Of a stretch of 38,615 nucleotides of DNA, positions 7,871 to 17,460 are shown in pieces. Source of the DNA: an uncultured Flavobacteriales bacterium. GTDB lineage: Bacteria > Bacteroidota > Bacteroidia > Flavobacteriales_D > Crocinitomicaceae. Position 1 is the stretch's first letter; each line of letters starts with the position of its first letter. Below the pieces are notes generated by a model. The model searched no databases and was not told the DNA's origin. It saw only the letters and a program-made list of their open reading frames with translations. The translations under genes were made by a program, and so were the position numbers. The stretch lies in contig CAJXRM010000022.1 in NCBI GenBank assembly GCA_913059205.1, positions 1-38,615 on the forward strand, read 5' to 3'.

Positions 7871-8540
7871 TTAATAAATCTGGTCGTCGTGCAACTGTTC
7901 GTTCCATCGCTTTTTCATCGCGCCATTTTTCAATCTTGCCAAAATCTCCTGAGAGCAAAACTTCAGGAACTTTCCAGCCATTAAAATTTTCTGGTCGCGT
8001 ATAGACTGGTGGTGAAAGTAGATTGTCTTGAAAACTATCCGTCAAAGCCGATGTTTCATCATTCAATACGCCAGGAATTAGTCGTACTACACTGTCAACA
8101 AGAACCGCTGCTCCCAATTCCCCGCCTGAAAGCACATATGAGCCAATGGAAATTTCCCTTGTGATATAATGTTCACGAATACGCTCGTCAACACCTTTAT
8201 AATGACCACATAAAATGATGATGTTTCCTTTTAAACTCAAATCGTTGCAAATGGATTGTTCCAAGATTTCACCATCGGGGGTCATGAAAATAATCTCATC
8301 GTACTCTCGCTCCGACTTTAACTTTTCAATCAATATAGAAATGGGTTCGATAGACATTACCATTCCAGCACCTCCGCCATATTGGTAATCATCAACTTTA
8401 TTGTGTTTATCTGTAGAATAATCTCTGATATTGTGTAAAACCAATTCCAAATGACCTTTCGTTTGGGCTCGCTTCATAATTGAATCCGAAAACGGGCTGA
8501 CCAATAAATCGGGCAAAATAGTAAGTATGTCTATTCTCAT
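7863..8540 (-). CDS. trmD: tRNA (guanine-37-N1)-methyltransferase
   Basis: 225 residues, typical TrmD length. It shows the trefoil-knot SAM site: [12 protein letters not shown] (110-121) and [28 protein letters not shown] (132-159), with Arg153 and Asp168 (in TDSF) at the positions of the known catalytic pair. The enzyme makes m1G37 in tRNAs reading CNN codons and prevents +1 frameshifting. It is first in a two-gene operon with the tsaC-like gene. An exact TAGTTTTG (minus strand, 8552-8545) lies only four bases before the ATG, with TTG 23 bp further upstream. If this is the promoter, the message would be nearly leaderless. Confidence 0.95.
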   Translation of the reverse strand: MRIDILTILPDLLVSPFSDSIMKRAQTKGHLELVLHNIRDYSTDKHNKVDDYQYGGGAGMVMSIEPISILIEKLKSEREYDEIIFMTPDGEILEQSICNDLSLKGNIIILCGHYKGVDERIREHYITREISIGSYVLSGGELGAAVLVDSVVRLIPGVLNDETSALTDSFQDNLLSPPVYTRPENFNGWKVPEVLLSGDFGKIEKWRDEKAMERTVARRPDLLNE

Positions 8541-8789
8541 AGGGCAAAACTAAGGAATTTAAGCAAAGATTAAATCAAAGTAATATTGCAAATTATTGTA
8601 ATCATAGTTCTGAGTTTATCGTTTTTTACTTTTGTACGATAATATTCAAATTAATAATTCGATTTTTCAGAATTAATAAAAGGTTATAAGTATTGTTGTA
8701 ACGGCTCTTTGAAATAGAATTTTATTCTAACGGTGATACCAATTAATACTTTTATCAGTTTTGACTTAGGAATGGAGATTCGCAATTTA

Positions 8790-9215
8790 TCAATTAGATA
8801 ATTTACAAATCTGTATCCAGAATTCTTCGATGGAAACAACTGTCTTTAGAAACTCAGACATATCTATCGGTTTGGTTACAAAACTATTAGCATGTAATTC
8901 GTATGCCATTTTAATTTCTTTTTCGTTTGATGAAGTTGTTAAAATAATCACAGGAATTTTTTTTAACACCGAATCTAATTTCACTTCCTTTAATACTTCC
9001 ATACCATTGAAAACAGGTATATTCAGATCTAAAAGTATCAAATCAGGCTTTTCAACATTGTGAAAATTTCCACGTCTAAAAATAAAGTCAAGAGCCTCTT
9101 GACCGTTTCTTACGACACTAATATTGGATGTAAGTTTTGTTTCTTCAAAAGCTTCAAGGGTTAAAACAATATCTCCTTCATTGTCTTCAACTAACAAGAT
9201 GTGTACTGGTTTCAT
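8790..9215 (-). CDS. CheY-like response regulator (single receiver domain)
   Basis: 141 residues with only a receiver domain. Acidic pocket residues Glu10/Asp11 (LLVEDN), phospho-acceptor Asp63 (ILLDLN), Thr93 and Lys115 (TKP) are all present. The pattern resembles the Rcp1 subgroup that partners light- or PAS-sensing kinases. Its ATG overlaps the stop of the upstream kinase (ATGA), so the two are translationally coupled and almost certainly form a phosphorelay. With no output domain, it probably works by protein-protein contact or by passing phosphate on. Confidence 0.93.
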   Translation of the reverse strand: MKPVHILLVEDNEGDIVLTLEAFEETKLTSNISVVRNGQEALDFIFRRGNFHNVEKPDLILLDLNIPVFNGMEVLKEVKLDSVLKKIPVIILTTSSNEKEIKMAYELHANSFVTKPIDMSEFLKTVVSIEEFWIQICKLSN

Positions 9216-11146
9216 AATTTAATTTTATTTAATGTAAAGTAAAATGAACTACCTTCGTTTAGTACACTTTCAACCCACATTCTGCCATGGCATGATTCAA
9301 TATTTTTCTTTGCTATGGCCAATCCGATCCCTGTGCCACTAAATTGATCTTTACTATGTAATCGCTGAAAAATAACAAAAATTTTATCGAAAAACTTTTC
9401 ATCAATTCCAATGCCATTATCTGTAACACAAACAATCCATTCGTCCTCATTTTCAGTTACACTGATTCTAATTATCGGTTGAATTCCTTCTTTAGAATAT
9501 TTAATTGCATTATCTAGTAAGCAATGGATTGTTTGTGTAATTGGAGACTTAAAGCCTTTTACTATTGGTAGGATATCGCTTTTAATGAGTACATTTTTTT
9601 CTTCAATTATTTTATTTCTTAATATTTTATAACCGGTCAATATTTCATTGAGATCAATTGACACTTGGGTATCAGCTAATTTTCCAGATTTTGAATAATC
9701 CAAAACATCTTGAATAATTTGCTTCATTCTTTTTGCTCCGTCTGTGGCATAATGAATATAACTAAGTGCTTTTCCGTCCAATTGGTCTTGGTATTTACGT
9801 TTTAATTGATCCATAAAACTAGTTACCATTCTTAAGGGCTCTTGCAAATCATGAGATGCCACATAAGCAAACTGTTCCAGCTCTTCATTTGATTTTTCTA
9901 ATTCAACGGCGTGTTCCTTTAGTTGGGTTTCCAGCTTTTTTTGAGCAGTGATATCACTCATTGCTCCCACCATACGTATTGCCTTTCCACTTTTATTTCT
10001 AATTATTACGCTGCGGTCAATGACATAAAGTGTCTCTCCTTTTTCATTAAATATTCTGTATTCTGATTCCCATCGATTACATGTCGAATCTGAAATAGCC
10101 TCATTTAAACTATTCTGAACATTACTCAGATCATCTGGATGGAAACTATCAGTCCAGAAATCCATGGTTTTCATTTGTTTTGATACTTTTTTACCGAAAA
10201 AATTTTCTATAGCTTTGGATCTATAATAAGTTTGGTTTTCAATATTCCAATCCCAAATTGCATCCTTTGTGGCTTCGGTAACTTTTTCAAATCGCTCGTT
10301 TGCTTGAAGAATAATTTCATTGGCTTCAGTGCGTTCCGTAATATCCAATACAATGGAAAAGAACATTGTATTGACAGCTCTGTTTACTAATTGTAAATGA
10401 ACCTCTACAGGGTATAGACTGCCGTCCTTTCGTTCATGTTTCGCAATGAATATAACTTTCTCCTTTTCATTGTTTATTAATGGAGCAATTAGTTGTTTAA
10501 AATGCAATTGCGTGAACTCAGGTTTTATATCAATTGGAGTTAACTTTTTTAGTTCTGAATCGGAATAGCCAAGATTGAGCCGTGCACCCTCATTTGTATA
10601 TTTAAACTTGAATGTTTCTGTATCGAAGATGTAAATTTCATTTAAGCTTTTTTCTAAGACTGTTAGAAAACTATTTTTTTCTTCAAAATAGGCTTCGGCA
10701 ATAACGTACATTGCGTAATCCACTAATTTTGACAGGCCATCTAAAAAATCAATTGCGTCTATGCTTGAATCCGTAAAATCTTTCTTGATATGAGGTATAA
10801 GGTAATCTTTATACATTTTAATTATTTCATACCAATCTGAATAATCAATATTGAGCTGTGCATAGAAAGCACCTTGCATTTTTAGGTGTGTAGAATATTC
10901 ATCCCATTTACCATCAAATATTGCTGCTCGCTGTAACTCATAGGATCTTTCATTCTGTTCCTTTTGTTGTGTTGGAGTTTGCATTTTAAGTATAGAACCC
11001 CATAAAGGATGATTACTTAAGTCTTTGGCAATCTGCTCGTTAATAAGAATGTGGTATTTTTTATTCAGTTCAAAATACCGTTGAAGCACTAAAATGTCAT
11101 TTTCAGTAAACAACGACGAAAATCGATTTTCTTTTGTTAGTGGCAT
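9212..11146 (-). CDS. Histidine kinase: globin-like N-domain, two PAS, HisKA, HATPase
   Basis: 644 residues and no membrane segment, so cytoplasmic. Residues 1-155 are helical and resemble globin-coupled or RsbR-type sensor domains (HLKMQGAFYAQLNIDYSDWYEII); the position where heme globin sensors have the proximal His appears to be Tyr95, suggesting a heme-free version. Two PAS domains follow (about 157-275 and 285-402), a short coiled coil (403-425), HisKA with His432 in ASHDLQEPLR, and HATPase_c with N-box (LLDNAIKYS), DNGIGID and GTGIGLAIAKK. From the second PAS onward it is very like the end of the adjacent 1288-residue kinase, indicating tandem duplication. It overlaps the regulator gene by four bases. 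Confidence 0.93.
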   Translation of the reverse strand: MPLTKENRFSSLFTENDILVLQRYFELNKKYHILINEQIAKDLSNHPLWGSILKMQTPTQQKEQNERSYELQRAAIFDGKWDEYSTHLKMQGAFYAQLNIDYSDWYEIIKMYKDYLIPHIKKDFTDSSIDAIDFLDGLSKLVDYAMYVIAEAYFEEKNSFLTVLEKSLNEIYIFDTETFKFKYTNEGARLNLGYSDSELKKLTPIDIKPEFTQLHFKQLIAPLINNEKEKVIFIAKHERKDGSLYPVEVHLQLVNRAVNTMFFSIVLDITERTEANEIILQANERFEKVTEATKDAIWDWNIENQTYYRSKAIENFFGKKVSKQMKTMDFWTDSFHPDDLSNVQNSLNEAISDSTCNRWESEYRIFNEKGETLYVIDRSVIIRNKSGKAIRMVGAMSDITAQKKLETQLKEHAVELEKSNEELEQFAYVASHDLQEPLRMVTSFMDQLKRKYQDQLDGKALSYIHYATDGAKRMKQIIQDVLDYSKSGKLADTQVSIDLNEILTGYKILRNKIIEEKNVLIKSDILPIVKGFKSPITQTIHCLLDNAIKYSKEGIQPIIRISVTENEDEWIVCVTDNGIGIDEKFFDKIFVIFQRLHSKDQFSGTGIGLAIAKKNIESCHGRMWVESVLNEGSSFYFTLNKIKL

Positions 11147-11257
11147 TTTGAGTGTTTTTGCTTCTAATAAAAATAAGATTTAATATTTAAAAACCAATAG
11201 ATTAGTTATAAATAACTAAAGCGAACAAATCAAATTTTAACCACTACATGGTAGAAC

Positions 11258-14200
11258 TTAATTTTTATTAATTGTAAAATAAAATGTGCTTCCTTCATTT
11301 ATTTTACTTTCTAGCCAAATTTTACCATTCCAGGATTCAACATTCTTTTTTGTGATTGATAGTCCTATGCCAGTTCCTTCGTATTGTTCTGTTTTATTTA
11401 GCCTTTGAAAAATAATAAAAATTTTATCAAAAAATCTACTATCTATTCCAATTCCATTATCGATTACTCGGAAAACCCATTCTTTTTCATTTTCTGTTAA
11501 GCGAATTTCAATCTTGGGAGGAACATTCTCATCAGCGTATTTTATTGCGTTATCCAGAAGACAATGAATGGTTTGAGTGAGTGGAGCGTTAAAGCACTTT
11601 ACTTTAGGCAATGGATCACTCAGTATAACAACGTTTTTATCTCCAATAATCTTTCTTCGTAATATTTTGTATTCATCTAAGATGTTGTTCATATCAATTG
11701 GAACCAGATCTTTATCGATTCGACCTGCTCGAGAATAATCAAGTAAATCCAGAATGATTTGCCTCATACGACGAGCACCGTCAGAAGCGTAATAAATATA
11801 ACTATGTGCTTTTTCGTCTAGTTGGTTTTCGTATTTCTTTTTTAGTAAGTCCATAAAACTAGATACCATTCGTAATGGTTCTTGTAAATCATGTGACGCA
11901 ATGTAAGCGAATTGCTCTAATTCATCATTTGACCGTTCAAGCTCTTTAGTACGAAGTTGAAGCGATTGATTTAGTTCGCTTAGTTGAAGTTCCATTTGCT
12001 TAAGCTTGGTAACATCTGTCATCGCTCCTACCATACGAATTGCCTTTTTGTTTTCATTTCGAATAATTATCCCTCTGTCAATTACAAAGTAAACATCCCC
12101 CTTGCTGTTGTTCAGTCTGTATTCGAATTCCCAATGATTCCTATCAGGATCTGAAATTGCCGTGGCAACACTTTTTAGAATTCTGACAAAATCTTCTGAA
12201 TGCGCGAATTCTTTCAAGAATTGATCTAAGGAATACATTCTTGAAGTTTCTTTTCCAATAAAATATTCCATAGCTTGAGACCGATAAAACGTACCTTTTA
12301 CTATGTCCCAATCCCAAATCATATCTCTTGTTGCTTGCGTAACTTTTTCAAATCGTTCGTTCGCTAGTAGAATGTTTTTTTCGGCTTTCTTTCTCTTTGA
12401 TATGTCACGAATAAATGCACAAAAGAAGGAATCATTTCCTTGTTTAACCGGAATAACTGTTAGCTCAATGGGAAATTCCTCCCCATTTTTCCGAATAGCT
12501 GTCAGTTCCAGTAATTTACTGAAAATTTTATCTTCCCCGGTATTGATGAAATGTCGAATTCCTTCATTGTGAAATTTTCTGGACTGCTCAGGTACAATTA
12601 AATTTCCAAGATGCTCGCCTATTACTTCAGTTTCTTTCCATTTAAAAATTGTTTCGGCCTGAGGATTCCAAAAAGTTATGGATTGATTTATGTCCATACA
12701 AATAATTGCATCTAAAGCGCCGCTCATAATCAACCTTCTTCTTTCTTCACTATCTCTAATTTCTTTTTGAGCTTTTTTAGATGCGTCAATATTCTGGATA
12801 CTGCCATAAATTCGCGTGCATTTGCCATCAATAAATTCAGTATAACCATACGTTCGAACCCACATTTCATTTTTTTTGGAAGTCACAAGAATTGCCTCGA
12901 AATCAATTGGCTGGCCCGTCGATATACATTTTTCAAAGTTATCATAGACCAATTTTTGAAATTCCTTTTTGTAAAAATGGATAGAAGTTTCAAACGAAGG
13001 CAAGTACGAATTAGGTTCTGTTTCATGAATCATATGGACCTCATCAGACCAAAAGATACTTTGATTAATTAAATCAACTTCCCAACTTCCTATTTTCGAG
13101 ATATTACGAACTTCTCGGTTTAACTCTCGTAATTTCTTTTCTTCAGTAATATTTTTTGCAACTGCATATATAATTCCATGTTCTGGAGATGACCTAGCAG
13201 TCCAACTCAACCATACCAGTCCTCCTTGTTTTGTAATATAGCGGTTTTCAAAATGCTTTAAATTTTCACCACGATAAAGTTTTTGCTGTTTTTCGACTGT
13301 TTTCAACTTATCATCTTCGTGTAAAAATGAATGAATAGGGCGTGAACACATTTCTTCTAATGAGTAGCCCATGATTTTTAGTCCAGCAGGATTGATTTTT
13401 TTAAAATATCCATCAAAACCAGCAACACAAATCATATCTGGTGTAAAGTCAAATATTTGAGCTAATTCAACTTCTAATTTTTTACGGCTTAATTCTTTCC
13501 CAATAGTTGAACCTAATTTTCTAAAAAGTCTCAAATAGAACTGCAAATCGATTTTGGTTTTTTCTGAACCCAATAACAACCTTCCAATAACTTGCTCATT
13601 ATCCAAAACAGGTATTCTAATTAAGGTATTAATTCCTGCTTTTTTTGCGGCTACCTTTCTTTCAAAAATATTCCATTTAAAATCAGATTCATCCCAAATT
13701 TCTATTGTTTGATTTTGCCAGTCTTGTAAAGACATTTTCTCATCTAGAGCGAAGGAATTAATGTTTGGAGCTTTAGTATAAAATGATTTCCCGCTTTTGT
13801 CAGTGGCGTGATTTGCAGCGCGATTAATAGTTTTATTATCAATAGAAGGCAGCCAAACTTCAGAGAAAGAAAAATTTCCAATATTATTGACTTCCTTGCA
13901 TAATTTTGTTAGATATACAGATAAACTTTTGTTACTATTTTGAAGAAATATGGAGTTTATTTTTATCAAAATTTCTTTTTCAATTTCCTTGAATTTACGC
14001 TCGGTCACATCTCTTTCAATGGCAATCCAATGTGTGTACTTTCCGAATTCATTTGCAACAGGGGTAATGTTTAGGTTTACCCAGAATTCTTCTCCACTTT
14101 TTTTGTAATTAATTGTGGTAATCTCGCATGATTCGGTATTTTGTATGGCGCGTTCTAATCGTATTAATTCTTCTTTTATGGAATTTGGTCCATTTAATAA

Positions 14201-15124
14201 TTCAGGTGATTTACCCAAAACATCTTCCAGACTATAACCTGTCATTTTTGTGAAAGATTCATTCACATAGATGATCTTATTCTGATTTTCTTTTTCTGTA
14301 TTTATTTCTGTAATAAAAATGGCGTCTTTTGCATGAGAAAGTACACTTTTGAAGAGATTTAATCTTCGCTGTTCTTCTATTTTATCTGTTATGTCTCTGA
14401 AATTATCTACAATACCCATTACAGCAGGGTCATGTAAAAGATTGGTAATCACAGGTTCAATCCAGCGCCATGAACCATTTTTATGTTTTGCTCGGGAAAT
14501 ATGACCAGGAATTGGAACTCCAGGGCTTTCAATCGAACGTTTAAGAGCAATTTCAGCTCCTGATAAGTCATCAGGATGGCACAAGTCCCAGATGTTCATT
14601 TCCATTGTTTCATCCGGTGTATAACCTAGAACGGATTCTATTGAACTAGAAACATACATAGGTTTACCTTCTGCTGTGAGAACTAAGACACAGTCTAAAC
14701 CATTTTCAATTAGCGACTCGAATCGTTTTTGTCGTTGAATTACTTTTTCGTTCTGAGGAATTTTTTCTGTAATGTCTCTTGACTGACAGTTCACTGCAAT
14801 TATTTCCAGATCATTCCAAATAGGTTCAAAAGAAGTTTGACTATACTTTATTTCATTCGACTTTGGGTTGAAGAATTGACCTTCTACTTCAAACGATTCA
14901 CCTTCAAGCGCTCTTTCATAATAGGTTTTCCATTTTTCCGCATCTTTCTCTCCGAACACATCAACAAATGCTGACTCAAATAGCGCCTTATCCTTACCTG
15001 TAATTTCATTCATTAGATTGAAATACGATTTATTTGCATAAACCAACTGAAAATTGGAATCAACGATCCAAATAAGGTCTTTGCTTTGATCGATTATAAG
15101 TTGTCGATAGTCAATTTGCTTCAT
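11258..15124 (-). CDS. Giant soluble sensor histidine kinase with seven PAS and one GAF domain
   Basis: 1288 residues without signal peptide or membrane segment. Domain order by eye: PAS about 5-118, 133-247 and 256-375; a GAF-like region 385-545; PAS 552-662, 672-782, 795-910 and 925-1040, most ending in a PAC-type R/N-DIT/DIS motif; coiled coil 1045-1070; HisKA with His1078 in ASHDLQEPLRM; and HATPase_c with LLDNAIKYA, DNGIGID and GTGIGLSITKK. Such PAS arrays integrate cytoplasmic redox, light or ligand signals; the ligand is unknown. It is the first gene of the operon, 111 bp before the paralogous kinase. The array has no DxxR-like output, so the shared CheY-like protein is the obvious partner. 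Confidence 0.94.
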   Translation of the reverse strand: MKQIDYRQLIIDQSKDLIWIVDSNFQLVYANKSYFNLMNEITGKDKALFESAFVDVFGEKDAEKWKTYYERALEGESFEVEGQFFNPKSNEIKYSQTSFEPIWNDLEIIAVNCQSRDITEKIPQNEKVIQRQKRFESLIENGLDCVLVLTAEGKPMYVSSSIESVLGYTPDETMEMNIWDLCHPDDLSGAEIALKRSIESPGVPIPGHISRAKHKNGSWRWIEPVITNLLHDPAVMGIVDNFRDITDKIEEQRRLNLFKSVLSHAKDAIFITEINTEKENQNKIIYVNESFTKMTGYSLEDVLGKSPELLNGPNSIKEELIRLERAIQNTESCEITTINYKKSGEEFWVNLNITPVANEFGKYTHWIAIERDVTERKFKEIEKEILIKINSIFLQNSNKSLSVYLTKLCKEVNNIGNFSFSEVWLPSIDNKTINRAANHATDKSGKSFYTKAPNINSFALDEKMSLQDWQNQTIEIWDESDFKWNIFERKVAAKKAGINTLIRIPVLDNEQVIGRLLLGSEKTKIDLQFYLRLFRKLGSTIGKELSRKKLEVELAQIFDFTPDMICVAGFDGYFKKINPAGLKIMGYSLEEMCSRPIHSFLHEDDKLKTVEKQQKLYRGENLKHFENRYITKQGGLVWLSWTARSSPEHGIIYAVAKNITEEKKLRELNREVRNISKIGSWEVDLINQSIFWSDEVHMIHETEPNSYLPSFETSIHFYKKEFQKLVYDNFEKCISTGQPIDFEAILVTSKKNEMWVRTYGYTEFIDGKCTRIYGSIQNIDASKKAQKEIRDSEERRRLIMSGALDAIICMDINQSITFWNPQAETIFKWKETEVIGEHLGNLIVPEQSRKFHNEGIRHFINTGEDKIFSKLLELTAIRKNGEEFPIELTVIPVKQGNDSFFCAFIRDISKRKKAEKNILLANERFEKVTQATRDMIWDWDIVKGTFYRSQAMEYFIGKETSRMYSLDQFLKEFAHSEDFVRILKSVATAISDPDRNHWEFEYRLNNSKGDVYFVIDRGIIIRNENKKAIRMVGAMTDVTKLKQMELQLSELNQSLQLRTKELERSNDELEQFAYIASHDLQEPLRMVSSFMDLLKKKYENQLDEKAHSYIYYASDGARRMRQIILDLLDYSRAGRIDKDLVPIDMNNILDEYKILRRKIIGDKNVVILSDPLPKVKCFNAPLTQTIHCLLDNAIKYADENVPPKIEIRLTENEKEWVFRVIDNGIGIDSRFFDKIFIIFQRLNKTEQYEGTGIGLSITKKNVESWNGKIWLESKINEGSTFYFTINKN

Positions 15125-15479
15125 AGGTAGGATTATGGCACATAAAAAAACACGAAAATGAATTACGACTATGTCTAAATTTACTTTATTAGTGTTTTAT
15201 GTTAAAAAAATGAATATATAAAATAAAATAATCATTATTCTAATAATATAAGGTTTTTATACAATTCAAAGTACGATTTGATTTATGCTGAATTGGAAGG
15301 AGTGCTGAAACTTATACTTAAGATTTGAATTTAGAATGAAGCGAATAGGAAAACACGAAGTTGATAACTAGTTCATTAAATTTTAAACTAATAAGGATGT
15401 TTTTTAAATAAAAAATCAAAAAGTAGAATTGGTTTGTTTATCCCCTTTTTTATTGGAAAAGTTTATTTGAATTACCACC
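15125..15479. other. 355-bp divergent intergenic region
   Basis: Very AT-rich DNA between the divergent kinase operon and the L-2-hydroxyglutarate oxidase gene. No coding frame and no exact TAnnTTTG element on either strand. A near match with one extra spacer base, TACGATTTG, occurs at about 15272-15280 (plus strand). Promoters for both directions must lie here, but I cannot place them. Confidence 0.4.
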
Positions 15480-15530
15480 ATGAAATTTGAATCATTAATT
15501 TTACTGAATTATTCAGAAAAAATAAGAAAT

Positions 15531-16739
15531 ATGACATTTGATATCGCCATTGTTGGAGGAGGAATAGTTGGAGCGGCAACATTTTATAAGTTGCAAACAA
15601 AATACCCGGCACTTAAGATTGTGTTGATTGAGAAAGAAGGGGAATTGGCTGATCACCAAACAGGTCATAATTCAGGTGTAATCCACTCAGGATTGTATTA
15701 CAAACCCGGTTCGCTAAAAGCAAGAAACTGCATCCAAGGTCGACATGAATTGGTTGCTTTTGCAAAGGAACATGGAATCGATCATGACGTTTGTGGGAAA
15801 ATTGTAGTCGCAACGGACGAGTCAGAGCTTGAGAACATGGAGAAAATCTATCAAACTGGTTTGGAAAATGAAATTGAAGGGCTCGCGAAATTAACTGCAG
15901 ATGAATTGAAAATTCACGAGCCGCACGTGGAAGGAATCGCCGGTTTATTGGTTCCTTGTACTGGAATTATTGATTTCCGTGGAGCGACAAAAAAAATGGT
16001 CGAATTAGCACTGGCAATTCAACCAGAAAGTCGTTTGTTTTTAAATGAAGAAGTAACAGAGATTCAAAAAAAGGGTGAGACATCAATTGTGGTTACACCA
16101 AAACAAAAAATAGAAGCAAGGTATTTAGTTTTTTGTGCAGGATTGCAAGCTGATAGAATGGCCAAAAAAGACGGTGTAAAGTTGAAGGAAAAAGTCGTTG
16201 GCTTTAGAGGTGATTATTACGAATTAACGGAGCAAGGGAAACATAAAGTGAAAAATTTAATTTATCCTGTACCAAACCCGGATTTCCCTTTTTTAGGTGT
16301 TCACTTTACGCGAATGACAGACGGAGAAATTGAATGTGGCCCAAATGCCGTGTTCACATTCAAGCGCGAAGGTTATGGAAAAACTGACTTTTCATTTAGA
16401 GATACCTGGGATGCTCTAACTTACCAAGGAACATGGAAGTTGTTCTTTAAAAACATGCGCTTCGGCATCAATGAATATAGACGTGCATTTTCTAAAAAGT
16501 TATTTTTAAAAACCTTACAGCGTATGATTCCTTCTTTAACGATGGATGATATAAAACCGGGTAGAGCAGGAGTAAGAGCATTGTTGTTACGTCAAGATGG
16601 TGATACGAGAGACGATTTTAGAATCGAATACCATGGAAATGCGATACACGTTTTAAATGCGCCTTCGCCAGCTGCAACAGCATCTTTAGCAATTGGCGGT
16701 TACATCACAGAAGAAGTAGAAAAGCATTTTAAGCTGTAA
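15531..16739 (+). CDS. lhgO: L-2-hydroxyglutarate oxidase
   Basis: 402 residues from the chosen ATG at 15531; the in-frame ATG at 15480 would add 17 residues ahead of the FAD-binding strand, and family members begin close to this motif. It has the DAO-type dinucleotide fold (FDIAIVGGGIVGA), the family signature HQTGHNSGVIHSGLYYKPGSLKA, and C-terminal GRAGVRALLLRQDG. LhgO oxidises L-2-hydroxyglutarate, a side product of central metabolism, to 2-oxoglutarate and passes electrons to the respiratory chain from the inner face of the membrane. It appears monocistronic. A 20-bp imperfect inverted repeat follows it. Confidence 0.9.
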   Translation: MTFDIAIVGGGIVGAATFYKLQTKYPALKIVLIEKEGELADHQTGHNSGVIHSGLYYKPGSLKARNCIQGRHELVAFAKEHGIDHDVCGKIVVATDESELENMEKIYQTGLENEIEGLAKLTADELKIHEPHVEGIAGLLVPCTGIIDFRGATKKMVELALAIQPESRLFLNEEVTEIQKKGETSIVVTPKQKIEARYLVFCAGLQADRMAKKDGVKLKEKVVGFRGDYYELTEQGKHKVKNLIYPVPNPDFPFLGVHFTRMTDGEIECGPNAVFTFKREGYGKTDFSFRDTWDALTYQGTWKLFFKNMRFGINEYRRAFSKKLFLKTLQRMIPSLTMDDIKPGRAGVRALLLRQDGDTRDDFRIEYHGNAIHVLNAPSPAATASLAIGGYITEEVEKHFKL

Positions 16740-16751
16740 TAAAAATTGATG

Positions 16752-16808
16752 CCTTCGACTCCATTCAGTCAACTATTCTTGTATACGCTGACTAAGCGAA
16801 TTCGAAGG
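16752..16808. repeat. REP-like imperfect palindrome between convergent genes
   Basis: The arms at 16752-16771 (begins CCTTCGA, ends CAGTCA) and 16789-16808 (begins TGACT, ends TCGAAGG) match at 15 of 20 positions as inverted repeats, with a 17-base loop. The core recalls the CTTCGACT-N-CGCTCAG palindromes scattered through many Bacteroidota genomes. It lies between convergent genes and could also act as a bidirectional terminator, though it lacks a T-tract. Confidence 0.55.
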
Positions 16809-16820
16809 GAAGTCTGCAAA

Positions 16821-17456
16821 CTAAACTTGCTTTTTTATCAATAGAATCAAATCAACTACATCCTTTCCAGCGGAAACGGATTCTACGCGAAGGGTTTTAA
16901 GCAAAAACAATCCTGCATCTTTAATTGCTTGGTCGAGGTATTCAAATTCGTGATAGTGAATAAAAAGTTCATATTCTCCTGTACTGGACTTTGTTTGTTC
17001 CGACGTTGAATACAACCCTTCCATTGTACTGATGTATAAAATCCCTTCCGGTTCTAATAAATCTGAGGCATCGTGAATTAACTGAATAGCTTCGTTTTTA
17101 CTTAAATAGGGGAGTACAAATCCACACACAATTCCGTCAAACGTTCCGTTGAGGTTGCTAACCGATCTACAGTCCATTTCAACGAATGAAGCGTTAGGAA
17201 CATTTTTACGGGCTAGTTTCAGCATGTTTGTTGAAACATCTGTTGAAAGTATAGAGTAACGTGGGTGTTGTTCGGCGATATAACGCGTAATATTTCCTGG
17301 TCCACAGCCAAGTTCTAAAATAGCAGCTCTATCTTTTTTAACGGAAGAACAGAATAAGTCAATAGATGGAATGTAAAGACTGATTCCCATATACTTTTTT
17401 TCGTATTCTGCAGAACAGCTATCGAATACGTTGATTACGTTTTGTATATTTTCCAT
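16821..17456 (-). CDS. Class I SAM-dependent methyltransferase
   Basis: 211 residues of Rossmann-like methyltransferase. Motif I is ILELGCGPGN (46-55), followed by the acidic strand ILSTDVSTNMLKLAR (SAM ribose contact Asp), then FVEMDCRSV and the post-motif GTFDGIVCGFVLPYLS. The C-terminal part (GEYELFIHYHEFEYLDQAIKDAGL) is typical of the ubiE/Methyltransf_25 group. Substrate cannot be read from sequence. It starts four bases after the stop of the AI-2E family gene, so the two form an operon. Confidence 0.85.
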   Translation of the reverse strand: MENIQNVINVFDSCSAEYEKKYMGISLYIPSIDLFCSSVKKDRAAILELGCGPGNITRYIAEQHPRYSILSTDVSTNMLKLARKNVPNASFVEMDCRSVSNLNGTFDGIVCGFVLPYLSKNEAIQLIHDASDLLEPEGILYISTMEGLYSTSEQTKSSTGEYELFIHYHEFEYLDQAIKDAGLFLLKTLRVESVSAGKDVVDLILLIKKQV

Positions 17457-17460
17457 AATC

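Noticed and set aside
8715..8729. Perfect TAGAAT-TTT-ATTCTA palindrome as terminator of the kinase operon
   Set aside because: No T-tract follows in the direction of transcription. It may be a chance AT-rich palindrome.
8790..15124. A phytochrome system, suggested by the Rcp1-like regulator
   Set aside because: Neither kinase has a PHY domain or a chromophore-binding cysteine in a GAF setting, so light sensing is not supported.
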